A stretch of DNA of 64,000 nucleotides from Acidobacteriota bacterium (lineage in GTDB: Bacteria > Acidobacteriota > Terriglobia > Acidiferrales > UBA7541), in the NCBI GenBank assembly GCA_003165465.1, contig PLUM01000097.1, positions 1 through 64,000 of the forward strand. Reading direction: 5' to 3'. The notes beneath the pieces were generated by a model. The model was not told where the DNA came from, did not search any database, and was given only the letters and a program-made list of their open reading frames with translations. This document shows positions 18,289-31,920 of the stretch, one piece after another (positions within the stretch are counted from its first letter, which is position 1; each line of letters opens with the position of its first letter). The position numbers and the translations under genes were made by a program.

Positions 18289-19413
18289 ATGACCATGAAA
18301 CGAACTCTGAACCTTTGCCTGGCAATACTCGCCGCGGGAATTGTGATTGCCGCGCTGCCCGCGCTCGCTCAACAGTCGCAAGGTCCCATCACGCCCAAGC
18401 CCCGCGCGCCCGCACAAAAGGCTCCCTCCGGCGCGATCCGCGTGCGAGTCGAGGTGGTGCGCGCGCCCGTGATCGTCGTCGGTCCAAAGGGCGAACCTAT
18501 TCTCGACCTCCAACAGAAAGACTTTCATATCATCGACCAAGGCGTCGCCCAGACGATCGATTCGTTCGACATCGGCGGCGAGCCGCTCTCGGCCGTGCTC
18601 GTCTTTGAGACCAGCTCGCGCATCGCGGCGCTTTTGCCTTCCATTCAGAAATCCGCAATTCTCTTCACGCAAACCGTGGTGGGACCGTCGGGCGACGCCG
18701 CGATGATCGGCTATGACGGCAGTATCCGGCGATTGCTGCCCTTCACCGTGAGCCACGAAAATATCGAAAAGGCGATTACCCACATGAAGGGCGGCGACAG
18801 CGGGGCGCGCCTGTACGACGCGCTCTTCGACGCCGTCGGGCTGCTGCGCAACCGGCCCGCGGAGCGGCGCCGCGCGATCATCGTCCTGGGCGAAGCGAGA
18901 GACACGGGTAGCGAGGAAAAACTTGGCGAGGTTCTGCGCGAGGCCCAGCTTTCGAACATCGTCATTTATGGCGTGGGACTTTCACCCAACATGGCGGGGC
19001 TGCGCTCCGAGCCGTCGGCATCCGGCCCGTCCCCGGCCACGCCTCCCGGCACGTTTGGCATGCCGCCAATGCCGGGAACGGCGCAGACGCCCACCAGCCA
19101 ACAGCAATACGCCGGCAACATCGATCTACTGAGCCTTGCGGAGTGGGCCGTGCAGAACGCCACGGCCGTGGTGAAGGATCGCCCGCTCGAAGTCGCCGCC
19201 ACGGCCACCGGCGGCACCTATCAATCCGCATTCCGGGACCGCACAATCGAGGACGCGGTTGACGCCATCGGCGGCGAACTCAACTCGCAGTACGTACTGA
19301 GCTATCGCCCCACCGGCTCGGATACTCCTGGCTATCACCAGATCAAAGTGACCGTGGATCGCCCCGGAGCAAAAGTCCGCACCCGGCCGGGATATTACCT
19401 GGAAGCAAAATAG
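18289..19413 (+). CDS. Secreted VWFA-domain protein (acidobacterial type)
   Basis: A 374-residue exported protein with an N-terminal signal peptide (LAILAAGIVIAALPALAQ), a Pro/Ala/Lys-rich linker and a von Willebrand factor A-like domain. The N-terminal beta unit VVGPKGEPILDLQQKDFHIIDQG and the closing SQYVLSYRPTGSDTPGYHQIKV ... RTRPGYY are hallmarks of the VWFA-related family (TIGR03436 type) that is strongly expanded in Acidobacteriota. The metal-site motif DxSxS is degenerate (VFETSSRIA). A Pro/Gly/Met-rich insertion at about 240-275 breaks the domain. The role of the family is unknown; it is a good taxonomic marker. ATG at 18289 is used; a second ATG lies 6 bases on. Confidence 0.88.
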   Translation: MTMKRTLNLCLAILAAGIVIAALPALAQQSQGPITPKPRAPAQKAPSGAIRVRVEVVRAPVIVVGPKGEPILDLQQKDFHIIDQGVAQTIDSFDIGGEPLSAVLVFETSSRIAALLPSIQKSAILFTQTVVGPSGDAAMIGYDGSIRRLLPFTVSHENIEKAITHMKGGDSGARLYDALFDAVGLLRNRPAERRRAIIVLGEARDTGSEEKLGEVLREAQLSNIVIYGVGLSPNMAGLRSEPSASGPSPATPPGTFGMPPMPGTAQTPTSQQQYAGNIDLLSLAEWAVQNATAVVKDRPLEVAATATGGTYQSAFRDRTIEDAVDAIGGELNSQYVLSYRPTGSDTPGYHQIKVTVDRPGAKVRTRPGYYLEAK

Positions 19414-19436
19414 GTCCAGAGAATTCTGCCTTTTGA

Positions 19437-19508
19437 GTAGCGCGGGCTTCAGCCTGCGGAATTTAGCCCTTGCAAGGACTAACCCCCGCAGGCTGAAGCC
19501 CTCGCCAC
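19437..19508. repeat. REP pair, GTAGCGCGGGC type
   Basis: The second common REP variant: GTAGCGCGGGCTTCAGCCTG with its inverse, and the spacer TTTAGCCCTTGCAAGGACTAACCC. It lies between the convergent VWFA and gyrA genes. The same unit is found at 30129-30200 and 46975-47046. Confidence 0.9.
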
Positions 19509-19522
19509 TACACCCAATCCAG

Positions 19523-22063
<2,541 letters not shown>

Positions 22064-22085
22064 CGATTCGCCCCTCAGTATCGCG

Positions 22086-22112
22086 CAGGGGCACGGCATG
22101 CCGTGCCCCTAC
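22086..22112. repeat. GGGGCACGGC palindrome upstream of gyrA
   Basis: A perfect palindrome (GGGGCACGGCA / TGCCGTGCCCC) ending in CTAC, 23 bases before the gyrA start. In the mRNA it would be a strong hairpin in the gyrA leader. Confidence 0.85.
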
Positions 22113-22136
22113 CGCGTTGAAATCCAGTTTTCGTGC

Positions 22137-22385
22137 CTATCGCCCCGCCGCTCGCAGGACGATGTAATCCTTCACGCCATCAAACGCCGCCGCCGCATTC
22201 AGAAACCGCCGCGGCCCGAAATGCGCTTCGAGTTCCGCCAGCAGCGCATCGCGCTCGGCATCCGTCGCGCAATCAACAGCCACGCCGCGCTCATTATCCG
22301 GCGCCGCTGTGAGCGTCGCGCGAAATTCCGAGCAGGAGAGTCCGCGCAATCCCGGCAGCGTCGTCCAACTTACTTGGTAGAACAT
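22137..22385 (-). CDS. Hypothetical small protein
   Basis: An 82-residue reading frame starting MFYQVSWTTLPGLRGLSC, with alternating charged and aliphatic residues (AERDALLAELEAHFGPRRFLNAAAAFDGVKDYIVLRAAG) that look like a real small alpha/beta protein. No family is recognised, and there is no signal peptide. A purine-rich GGGGGAA directly precedes the ATG, which is close spacing. The frame continues upstream into the REP hairpin of the RAYT unit, so the original N-terminus may have been cut by that insertion. It sits between the RAYT gene and gyrA on the same strand. Confidence 0.45.
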   Translation of the reverse strand: MFYQVSWTTLPGLRGLSCSEFRATLTAAPDNERGVAVDCATDAERDALLAELEAHFGPRRFLNAAAAFDGVKDYIVLRAAGR

Positions 22386-22445
22386 TTCCCCCGCCGCTAT
22401 GTGCCGGCCCGAATGCAAACCGGTTTCTCGGACATGAACCGGTTT

Positions 22446-23041
22446 GTGGGTCGCGGCTTCAGCCGCGACATTAACAGCCCTAACAAAAGGGGCTTTAGCC
22501 CCTGATTTCATCGAAACGGCTAAGGTCGAGCACAAACTTCCCATTCGCCGATGAAAAAGCATAGTCTTCGGGTTTTTCGGCCAACTTTGCTTCCATGGGA
22601 TTCTGGTTAATGTAGCGTTTGCTGCCCCGATATTCTTCCGCGTCTCTCATCCAGCGATCATGAAACCCCGAATGCCAAATTGGAAACTTCTGCGGCTTTT
22701 CAATCCCGATCCGATGCGCCGAACCGCCCTTGATCATCTGCATTGCTTTCTCAACCGTTGCTGTCTCACCCGGTGTCAGCAGAACATGCAAATGATTCGG
22801 CATCAACACAAAACTATGCAGCTTGTAGAATCCGCGGTCCCGGCAACTCACAATCTGTTCGACGACGATATTGGCCAAAACCGTATTGATGAAAAGCGGA
22901 TGCTTCTGCCAAGTATCGGTCGTCACAAAATAGGCTCCTGCCTGGTGAACCCGCCGGGCAATTCTTCCCACATCCGCGCCCTCAGGGGCTAAAGCCCCAA
23001 TGACTGGGCCCCTTTACGTCGCGGCTGAAGCCGCGACCCAC
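22446..23041 (-). mobile_element. RAYT/REP unit (REP-flanked tyrosine transposase)
   Basis: The transposase gene is bracketed by two inverted composite ends. Each end has an outer hairpin GGGTCGCGGCTTCAGCCGCG (starting at 22449 on the plus strand; ending at 23039 on the minus) and an inner hairpin with GGGGCTTTAGCCCC arms (about 22489-22502 and 22984-22998). The ends point in opposite directions, as expected for a REPtron. The whole unit is about 600 bases, inserted between gyrB and gyrA. Confidence 0.8.
22495..22971 (-). CDS. REP-associated tyrosine transposase (Y1/IS200-like)
   Basis: A 158-residue HUH-type single-strand transposase of the RAYT class. The HUH metal motif is in MPNHLHVLL (His-Leu-His near residue 60). 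The catalytic Tyr is probably in EEYRGSKRYINQNP near residue 115, where RAYTs have YIxxNP. The body WHSGFHDRWMRD is also typical. RAYTs are domesticated relatives of IS200/IS605 transposases that nick and move REP hairpins. A GTG start at 22971 is used. The stop codon TAA lies inside the loop of the inner REP hairpin, so gene and repeat are physically interlocked. No second orf or classic IS ends are seen. Confidence 0.9.
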   Translation of the reverse strand: MGRIARRVHQAGAYFVTTDTWQKHPLFINTVLANIVVEQIVSCRDRGFYKLHSFVLMPNHLHVLLTPGETATVEKAMQMIKGGSAHRIGIEKPQKFPIWHSGFHDRWMRDAEEYRGSKRYINQNPMEAKLAEKPEDYAFSSANGKFVLDLSRFDEIRG

Positions 23042-23188
23042 AAACATTCCTCACTTTTTCCACAATCTATAAAGTCGCGACTCACAAAGACCTTTTCCCA
23101 AAAACCTTTTTTCTCAAAAAAGATTTTACTTTCCTTCAAGAATCTTCCCTGAAAGAATCTCTCTCAAGGAATTCCCGTGTATTCAACC

Positions 23189-26233
<3,045 letters not shown>

Positions 26234-26419
26234 TCAACTAAGAATGTTTGCCATCTTAACCTCGATGTCAGAAACAGGCAGACTGACGTACGGCTCAATC
26301 TCTCCTCCGCACTTGGGACATTCGTCGTTGCAACCGCAACTCCAGAGGTCTGCCCAGTGTGTTCTGCATTCTTCGTGCTTGTAGAAATTCAAGATCGCTT
26401 CCCTGTAATCCACGGCCAT
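26234..26419 (-). CDS. Small zinc-ribbon protein next to the DpnI-like gene
   Basis: A 61-residue protein starting MAVDYREAILNFYKHEECR, with a Cys cluster (SCGCNDECPKCGGEIEPY) in the middle that resembles a one-sided zinc ribbon, and an acidic, hydrophobic C-terminus. The ATG at 26419 follows AAAGGAG at 5 bases, a strong binding site. It begins 14 bases after the DpnI-like stop on the same strand and shares its AT-rich composition, so the two probably arrived and are transcribed together. The family is unknown; a helper or unrelated cargo role are equally possible. Confidence 0.6.
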   Translation of the reverse strand: MAVDYREAILNFYKHEECRTHWADLWSCGCNDECPKCGGEIEPYVSLPVSDIEVKMANILS

Positions 26420-26433
26420 ATATTCTCCTTTAC

Positions 26434-27225
26434 TCAATTGTTATGGATTGTTCTGGCCAATCGGTAGTTTCCTCGTCCCAAAAACTCAAGCAAACCAAGG
26501 TCGCGAAGAACTTGGAGTTGTTGTCTGATCTTGTCTCGGACATGGCGGTTGTGAGGATGGAGCTGAGCCAGAGAGGATTCAAGTGCGTAGACATCAGACA
26601 GTGCGAAGTCGCTCATGCCAAGTCTACGAACTGCGTTTAATACGTCAAGGGTCCATCCACGATTCTCGCTTGTGAGTGCCTCAAGCGGGCGCAAGCGCGC
26701 ATACTGTTTGCGAACCTCTGAGCTGCTAATTGCGCATCCTTCGGTAACTATTGGAATTTTCGCATCGGCTGGAATCCGACCTAATAGGATGTTGCATCCT
26801 ACCCATCCAGCCCGTCGCGCCTCGGGGCCGAGAGCCTTTCTCTTTTCTATAGCAGACATGGAGAACGCAAAATTGGGTATGAGGATCACATTGGAAACCG
26901 ACCACTCTTTCCTATCGTAGTGCATTACAAAAAGATTAGGAGTTCTATTTGATCTGATCGCGTCACGCATTGAGCCGTAGGCTGCGTCAACAATTCGATA
27001 TGAAAGTGGACTACCTTGACTCTTAAGTTGAAATGCGGACTTACACTCACGGCACAAATAATCAACAGTAGGTGTGTTCGGCGGTGTGCTTTCGAGACGA
27101 TTTTCCGTGCAGTTCGGACAATAAAGGTTACCTGAACCCCAAGTTTCGGTCGCCACGCGGGCGCGCTGCGACTGACTCTTGTAGTTAACGAAGTGTCCAG
27201 TCGGCAAGGCTAGCCGTATTCGCAT
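26434..27225 (-). CDS. DpnI-like methyl-directed restriction endonuclease
   Basis: A 263-residue homologue of DpnI, which cuts GATC only when the adenine is methylated. Correspondence to DpnI as I remember it runs end to end: the N-terminal SQRARVATETW, the zinc Cys pairs C36PNC39 and C58REC61, the PD-(D/E)XK core with D55 and K68, the central ARRAGWVGCNI, SENRGWTLDVLNAV, and the C-terminal winged helix KIRQQLQVLRDLGLLEFLGRGNYR, which in DpnI also reads the methylated site. One difference: the middle catalytic acid (Glu64 in DpnI) is Gln66 here (FQLKS). The ATG at 27225 matches the DpnI N-terminus; a TTG at 27243 overlapping the dnaN stop is the other option. The region is AT-richer than its neighbours, suggesting acquisition. 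No DNA methylase is adjacent, as expected for a type IIM enzyme. Confidence 0.9.
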   Translation of the reverse strand: MRIRLALPTGHFVNYKSQSQRARVATETWGSGNLYCPNCTENRLESTPPNTPTVDYLCRECKSAFQLKSQGSPLSYRIVDAAYGSMRDAIRSNRTPNLFVMHYDRKEWSVSNVILIPNFAFSMSAIEKRKALGPEARRAGWVGCNILLGRIPADAKIPIVTEGCAISSSEVRKQYARLRPLEALTSENRGWTLDVLNAVRRLGMSDFALSDVYALESSLAQLHPHNRHVRDKIRQQLQVLRDLGLLEFLGRGNYRLARTIHNN

Positions 27226-27239
27226 AACGTAGGATTTGA

Positions 27240-28352
27240 TCAAATTCGCATTGGCATGATGACGTAGCGGTAGCGGTAGGCCTCGTCGGCGAGGGGGCGC
27301 ATTTGGCCGGCCGATTGTTCGTCTTTCAGTTCGATGCTGATCGGGCCGTCGGGAGCGGCGGCCAGGAAATCGATCATGTATTGGGCATTAAAACCGATGG
27401 CGAGCGGCTCGCCTGCGTATTCCTTTTCGATGGTTTCTTTTGCTTCGCCGTATTCCGGGCTGGACGCGGAAATTTCCACGCCTTCGGTGGAGACGGAAAG
27501 TTTTACGGCGTGCGAGCGGGTGTCGGCCAGTTGCGCGACGCGCTTGACGGCGTCGTTCAACTCTCCGCGCTCGATCACGACTTTGCGATTGTTATCCCGC
27601 GGCAGTACGGCTTCGTAATTCGGGAATTGTCCCGTGAGCATTCGCGAAATCAGGAGGCGTTCTCCGGCGCGGAAGAAAAGATGGCTTTCGTCGAGTGCGA
27701 ATTCGATTTCGGCGTCCTCTCCCGCTTCGCTCGCGAGACGCTGTACTTCGCTCAGCGCCTTCTTGGGGACGAGCGGACGCACTTCCCGGGTCAAACCCTC
27801 AAACTTGTGATCGATCTCGACCACGGCCAAGCGGTGGCCGTCCGTGGCCACCATGGTGACGGTCTCTGGCTTCAGCAGGAGCAATGCGCCGTTCAGTGTG
27901 TAGCGGGACTCTTCGTTCGAAATCGCAAAGACCGTTCTGGCAATCAGCGTCGACAAAATATTCGCGGGAATTTTTGCCAGCGGATGCGGAAACACGGGAA
28001 TCGCCGGAAAATTATCCTTGGACATTCCGACCATCTTGTAGGTTTTGCGGTCGGCCAAAATTTGCACCCAGTGATTTTCAAGCAGCTTGAAACGGATTTC
28101 GCCATCGGGCAGGAGCCGCACAAGCTCGAGCAATTTTTTCGCGGGGATGGTTCCGGCGCCTTCTTTCTTTACCTTGGCCGGGCACGATGTGCGTATGGAC
28201 AGTTCGAGGTCGGTGGCCGTCAGCGTGATGCGATCGCCCGAGGCCTCGCACAGGATATTGCCGAGAATCGGAATCGTGGTTTTTCGCTCGACGACTCCCT
28301 GTGTCAGGCTGAGTTCCTGAAGCAGCTCGAATTTTTTTACGCTGAATTCCAT
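27240..28352 (-). CDS. dnaN: DNA polymerase III sliding clamp (beta subunit)
   Basis: The ring-shaped processivity clamp, 370 residues with three repeated clamp domains. Recognisable pieces are VVERKTTIPILGNILCEA near residue 20-37, the second-domain FAISNEESRYTLNGALLLL, ATDGHRLAVV, and the C-terminal MPMRI that forms part of the peptide-binding pocket. It begins MEFSVKKFELLQEL with GGAGGAAA upstream. No dnaA is in the window. It heads the minus-strand set dnaN, DpnI-like gene, gyrB, gyrA; the DpnI-like frame starts within about 15 bases of its stop. The gap 28353-28670 upstream shows no gene. Confidence 0.97.
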   Translation of the reverse strand: MEFSVKKFELLQELSLTQGVVERKTTIPILGNILCEASGDRITLTATDLELSIRTSCPAKVKKEGAGTIPAKKLLELVRLLPDGEIRFKLLENHWVQILADRKTYKMVGMSKDNFPAIPVFPHPLAKIPANILSTLIARTVFAISNEESRYTLNGALLLLKPETVTMVATDGHRLAVVEIDHKFEGLTREVRPLVPKKALSEVQRLASEAGEDAEIEFALDESHLFFRAGERLLISRMLTGQFPNYEAVLPRDNNRKVVIERGELNDAVKRVAQLADTRSHAVKLSVSTEGVEISASSPEYGEAKETIEKEYAGEPLAIGFNAQYMIDFLAAAPDGPISIELKDEQSAGQMRPLADEAYRYRYVIMPMRI

Positions 28353-28670
28353 CGCCGGATTTCCTCCGCTATAAGGCGCAAGTACAACTGCGACTACGAA
28401 AGGCTACTGTACCCTGTTTTATAGTAGGGATAAAGACCGTAGTAGTAGCCGTCGCTGTGGAAATGAGGAAAAGCCACAAATCGACAGGCAGGAATGCATT
28501 TCCCTTGTGGATATATAAATGGGCGATCCGAGGATTTGGAGGATAACTCTCCCAAAATTGGTCCGCGGCCAGGATGGCGGAAAAGATTTCCTCAGCCATG
28601 GCGCGCACCGCACAGGTTAGGCACAGCATTTTGCTCAAGATTTCCACACGGCAAATTGGATTCAATTCGG

Positions 28671-28753
28671 TGGCGTAGGCTTCAGCCTGCGCAGTTTCAT
28701 TTGTCTTTATTTTTTGCCAAACTGAAATTTCGCAGGCTGAAGCCCGCGCTACT
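28671..28753. repeat. REP pair, GCGTAGGC/GTAGCGCGGGC type
   Basis: A slightly diverged member of the GCGGGCTTCAGCC family. The right foot (GCGCTAC) abuts the stop codon of the MFS gene, so the repeat begins exactly at the end of the coding sequence. Confidence 0.85.
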
Positions 28754-30086
28754 ATGCGCCGACCACGGACAGTTCGGGATCGATCAAAAACATCCAGATC
28801 AACGCGCCGGCGAGGAGCACGCTGGCCGTGACAATGAACGGCGCGATCCAGAATCCCCGCTGCGCGAAAAATCCGAAAACGACGGGAGAAGCGGACGCCG
28901 TCAAGGCTCCCGCCGTGTTCATCACGCTGCTCACCGTGCCGCTGAACTCTCCGCCCACGTCCATCGGCACGGCCCATGCCGGGCCAATCACCATATCTAG
29001 GAAGAAAAAAGAAATCGCCAGGCACGCGACCGCCGTCCAGGCATTGTGAGTCAGCGCCGTGGGGATCAGCATCGCGCCGGAAATCAGCAATCCGGGCACG
29101 GCCACGACGCGGCGCGCGAATTTGAGTTTGCCGGTTTTTCGATACACGAGATCACTGATCGATCCTCCCACCAGGTCTCCAGCCATCCCGGCAAAAAGAG
29201 GAAGCGAGGCGACAAAGCCCAGCGATTTCAGCGAAAAATGCCTGTATTCCTGCAAGTACGTGGGATACCAGGTGAGGAAGAAAAAAGTGCCGTAAAAAAA
29301 ACAGCCATAGGCGGCGGCGATATACCACATGTTAGGCGAGCGGAGAATTACTTTCCAGGAGATATTCCGCCGATTTTTCGCGTCCAATTGCTTGATCGAG
29401 CCATCCGCGCGGAGGCCGCGAATGTGCGCGAGCTCCGAGCGATTCACGCCCTTGTGGTCCTCCGGGCGATTCAGATAAATCACGCCAAAGACCGCGGCCC
29501 AAACCGCGCCCAGCGATCCGAAAATATAGAAAATGGCGCGCCATCCGAATGCGCTCATGATGCCCACGGCGATAAATGGCGTGACGGCCACCGCAAACCG
29601 GCTGAAGCAATGCGTGATGCCCTGAATGCGCCCGCGCTCCACCTGCGGAAACCACAGCTGCATGCCGCGCGTCGCCACCGGAAACGCGCCGGCCTCGCCC
29701 ACGCCGAGCAGAAACCGCGCGATCAACAGGGAAATGAAGCCCGTCGCCGCGCCCGTCGAGACCGCCGCAATCGCCCACCAGAACATGATGACGGTGAGAA
29801 CTTTTCGCGGGCCAATGCGGTCTCCCAGCCAGCCTCCCGGAAACTGTCCGAGCGCGTAAGCCAGCGTGAACGCGCTGAAGACCCAGCCCATCGCGGTTTT
29901 GGTTAGTCCGAATTCCTTCGCAATCGCGGGCGCGGCGATCGAAATGTTGCTGCGATCCATGTACGTGATCAGGTACATGAAGCTGATGAGGAGGAGAACC
30001 AGCCAGCGCGTGCCGGTTGGTTTGGGTGCGGCTCTATCTTCGATGGCGGCGCTGGTCGAGGCGGGCGTGCGAGTCGTGTCCGGCAT
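28752..30086 (-). CDS. MFS transporter, anion:cation symporter-like
   Basis: A 444-residue, 12-helix transporter. It shows the ACS-family layout: WLVLLLISFMYLITYMDRSNISIAAP in helix 1 (the YxDRxNIS motif), the loop 2-3 motif GGWLGDRIGPRKVL, and RFLLGVGEAGAFPVATRG in helix 4. Relatives carry sugar acids such as galactonate, glucarate or hexuronates, or other carboxylates. The N-terminal 30 residues are Thr/Pro/Ala-rich and cytoplasmic. The ATG at 30086 follows AGGGGC. The next gene upstream on the same strand is a Gfo/Idh/MocA oxidoreductase, consistent with sugar or sugar-acid use, though a REP pair separates them. Confidence 0.88.
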   Translation of the reverse strand: MPDTTRTPASTSAAIEDRAAPKPTGTRWLVLLLISFMYLITYMDRSNISIAAPAIAKEFGLTKTAMGWVFSAFTLAYALGQFPGGWLGDRIGPRKVLTVIMFWWAIAAVSTGAATGFISLLIARFLLGVGEAGAFPVATRGMQLWFPQVERGRIQGITHCFSRFAVAVTPFIAVGIMSAFGWRAIFYIFGSLGAVWAAVFGVIYLNRPEDHKGVNRSELAHIRGLRADGSIKQLDAKNRRNISWKVILRSPNMWYIAAAYGCFFYGTFFFLTWYPTYLQEYRHFSLKSLGFVASLPLFAGMAGDLVGGSISDLVYRKTGKLKFARRVVAVPGLLISGAMLIPTALTHNAWTAVACLAISFFFLDMVIGPAWAVPMDVGGEFSGTVSSVMNTAGALTASASPVVFGFFAQRGFWIAPFIVTASVLLAGALIWMFLIDPELSVVGA

Positions 30087-30128
30087 TCTTGCCCCTGTCA
30101 TTGCTTGGAACAATTGGCTTCAAATTGC

Positions 30129-30200
30129 GTAGCGCGGGCTTCAGCCTGCGGAATTTAGACCTTGCAAGGACTAACCCCCGCAGGCTGAAGCCCGCGCTAC
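30129..30200. repeat. REP pair, GTAGCGCGGGC type
   Basis: Nearly identical to 19437-19508 including the spacer, here between two co-directional genes. Confidence 0.9.
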
Positions 30201-30230
30201 TAAAACCCGGACGATCTTCCCATCACTGTT

Positions 30231-31337
30231 CTATTTCTTTGTTTGTGCGGGCGCTGCGGCGCGCACTCCCACGAAATCGGCTTCCCCGGCGCGTGCGCCG
30301 CTCCGCGCGGGCCACGCGATGTCGATGGGACGATTTTCCTCGGCCGATTGGTCCGCCGCCTGATACACCTGCATGACCATGCGGGCGTGCTCGGCGGTGA
30401 CGAGCGGTTGTTTGCCGTGCGCCACGCAATCCAGGAAGTGAATGGTTTCGGCCTCCATGGGCCCGGCGTAGACGTGATCGACTTTTTCGCCGGGCATGGT
30501 GGAGAGCGGGAATTCGATGCCGCGCTTCAGCGTGTTGAGGCTGACGTCGCGGTGCGAATCGTCCACCATGATCGCGCCTTCGCTGCCAACCATCTCGATC
30601 CACGTGGACGAAAAATTCGGATACGCCGGGGGAAGCACCCAGCCCGCGCCAATCGTGAACACGCTGCCATCGTCCAGCGTCACGATAATCCAGACGCAGT
30701 CCGGCACGCCGTGCGTGGGGTGCATGATCTTGTTGACGAGCTGCGCGTAGACGCGCACCGGTTTCCGCGGCTCAAAGCACCAGAGCACGAAGTCGATGTC
30801 GTGCGTCGCTTCCATCGCGGCGGGCGAAAGCTTGATGCGGCCGCCGATCTTGTTGCCGAGGTTGCGCGTGATGTGGCGGCTGACGAGCGCGCTCACCGGC
30901 TGGCCGATGGTGCCGTCGGCGATCGAGCGCTTGACGTACGCAAATTTGGGATTGAAGCGCTGGGAATATCCGATGGTGAAGAGCAGGGACTTGGAGCGTG
31001 CGAGAGCGATCAATTCATCGGCTTCGGCCAGCGTGAGCGAGATCGGCTTTTCGAGCAGCAGGTGCTTGCCCGCGAGCAGCGTTTCCTTGGCCATCGGGTA
31101 GTGCACGGTTTCGGGCGTGGCGGAGACGATGATGGCATTGATGTTGTCGTTCTTCAGCAGGACGCGGTAATCGGTCGTCGCCGTGGCCGGGTTGGTCTTC
31201 TCGGCCACTTCCTTGAGGCGCGCCTCCTTGATTTCGGCGATGTGCAATTCGCTCACGTAAGGGCTCGCGGCGCAGGCTTCCGCGCGAATGCCTCCGCACC
31301 ATCCCGTTCCAATGATTCCAATATTGACTTTTTGCAT
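30231..31337 (-). CDS. Gfo/Idh/MocA family oxidoreductase
   Basis: A 368-residue NAD(P)-dependent dehydrogenase of the glucose-fructose oxidoreductase/inositol dehydrogenase family. The nucleotide-binding Rossmann start is VNIGIIGTGWCGGIRAEA (residues 4-21). The substrate-side motif EKPISLTLAEADEL with the key Lys is near residue 96, and the active-site His region GRIKLSPAAMEATHDIDFVLW (Asp-x3-His-like) is near 175. The C-terminal beta-sheet domain follows, ending in a charged Ala-rich tail. The start follows GGAGGAAAC. The substrate is probably a cyclic polyol or sugar; with the neighbouring MFS carrier it could form an uptake-oxidation pair. Confidence 0.88.
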   Translation of the reverse strand: MQKVNIGIIGTGWCGGIRAEACAASPYVSELHIAEIKEARLKEVAEKTNPATATTDYRVLLKNDNINAIIVSATPETVHYPMAKETLLAGKHLLLEKPISLTLAEADELIALARSKSLLFTIGYSQRFNPKFAYVKRSIADGTIGQPVSALVSRHITRNLGNKIGGRIKLSPAAMEATHDIDFVLWCFEPRKPVRVYAQLVNKIMHPTHGVPDCVWIIVTLDDGSVFTIGAGWVLPPAYPNFSSTWIEMVGSEGAIMVDDSHRDVSLNTLKRGIEFPLSTMPGEKVDHVYAGPMEAETIHFLDCVAHGKQPLVTAEHARMVMQVYQAADQSAEENRPIDIAWPARSGARAGEADFVGVRAAAPAQTKK

Positions 31338-31551
31338 GTTTCCTCCGCCCGGCAATCCCATGCGCCGGGGATTTGAAAGTGTTTCCCTGGGCGCGTTTCA
31401 CCGGCCCAGGCACGCACAGTATGTTATCCGATTTTGCTTTCCGGGCGGCCCATATTACAACCAGAGCGTGTTTCTCACCAGCCTTTGATGGATTTTGCAG
31501 GGAGGGGCAGGTTAACGCGTGGGAGTACGTTTCCGTGAGGGAAGGCATTTC

Positions 31552-31625
31552 GTAGCGCGGGCGTCTCGCCGGCAGTTTTTCCGCTCGTCTCGCGGCACGA
31601 AACCTGCCGGCGAGACGCCGGCGCA
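31552..31625. repeat. REP pair, GTAGCGCGGGCGTCTCGCC type
   Basis: Arms GGCGTCTCGCCGGCAG and CTGCCGGCGAGACGCC with GTAGC and GCAAC feet. It keeps the foot but not the CTTCAG centre of the other families. The rest of 31338-31551 shows nothing further. Confidence 0.8.
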
Positions 31626-31647
31626 ACTGGAAAGCGCTTTTTCTGCT

Positions 31648-31836
31648 CTACGATTTCACGCCCAGCTTGCGCAGGAACGTCATCATCGGGCACCAGTTGG
31701 TGAACGCCGACTGGAACAGATTCAATCCCACGAACGCCGTAAACAGATACCAGTACGGATTTACCCAATAGCCCAGCGCAAGCGAAAGCACAACGAATAT
31801 GCCCCCGATCATTCTGACGTAGCGATCAATGGTCAT
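31648..31836 (-). CDS. YgaP-like DUF2892 membrane protein
   Basis: A 62-residue protein with two membrane helices (IGGIFVVLSLALGYW and WYLFTAFVGLNLFQSAF) and the family signature NWCPMMTFLRKLGVK at the C-terminus. DUF2892 proteins are short membrane parts often linked to sulfur metabolism (YgaP fuses one to a rhodanese). AGGGAGGT precedes the ATG. It lies 84 bases downstream of the RND pump gene on the same strand and may be the last gene of that operon. Confidence 0.85.
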   Translation of the reverse strand: MTIDRYVRMIGGIFVVLSLALGYWVNPYWYLFTAFVGLNLFQSAFTNWCPMMTFLRKLGVKS

Positions 31837-31920
31837 GACGCGACCTCCCTTTTATTTTTATTAATAGACGGCACTTCCAAAATGTTTCTCACTTTTCCTC
31901 AAATTTTCCTCAATTTATCC

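Noticed and set aside
26434-27243. A DNA adenine methylase partner for the DpnI-like enzyme
   Set aside because: No methylase motif (DPPY, NPPY) is seen in the neighbouring frames; DpnI-type enzymes do not need one.
28353-28670. Possible replication origin upstream of dnaN
   Set aside because: Only one DnaA-box-like TGTGGATA was noticed (near 28505), there is no dnaA and no box cluster or clear unwinding element.
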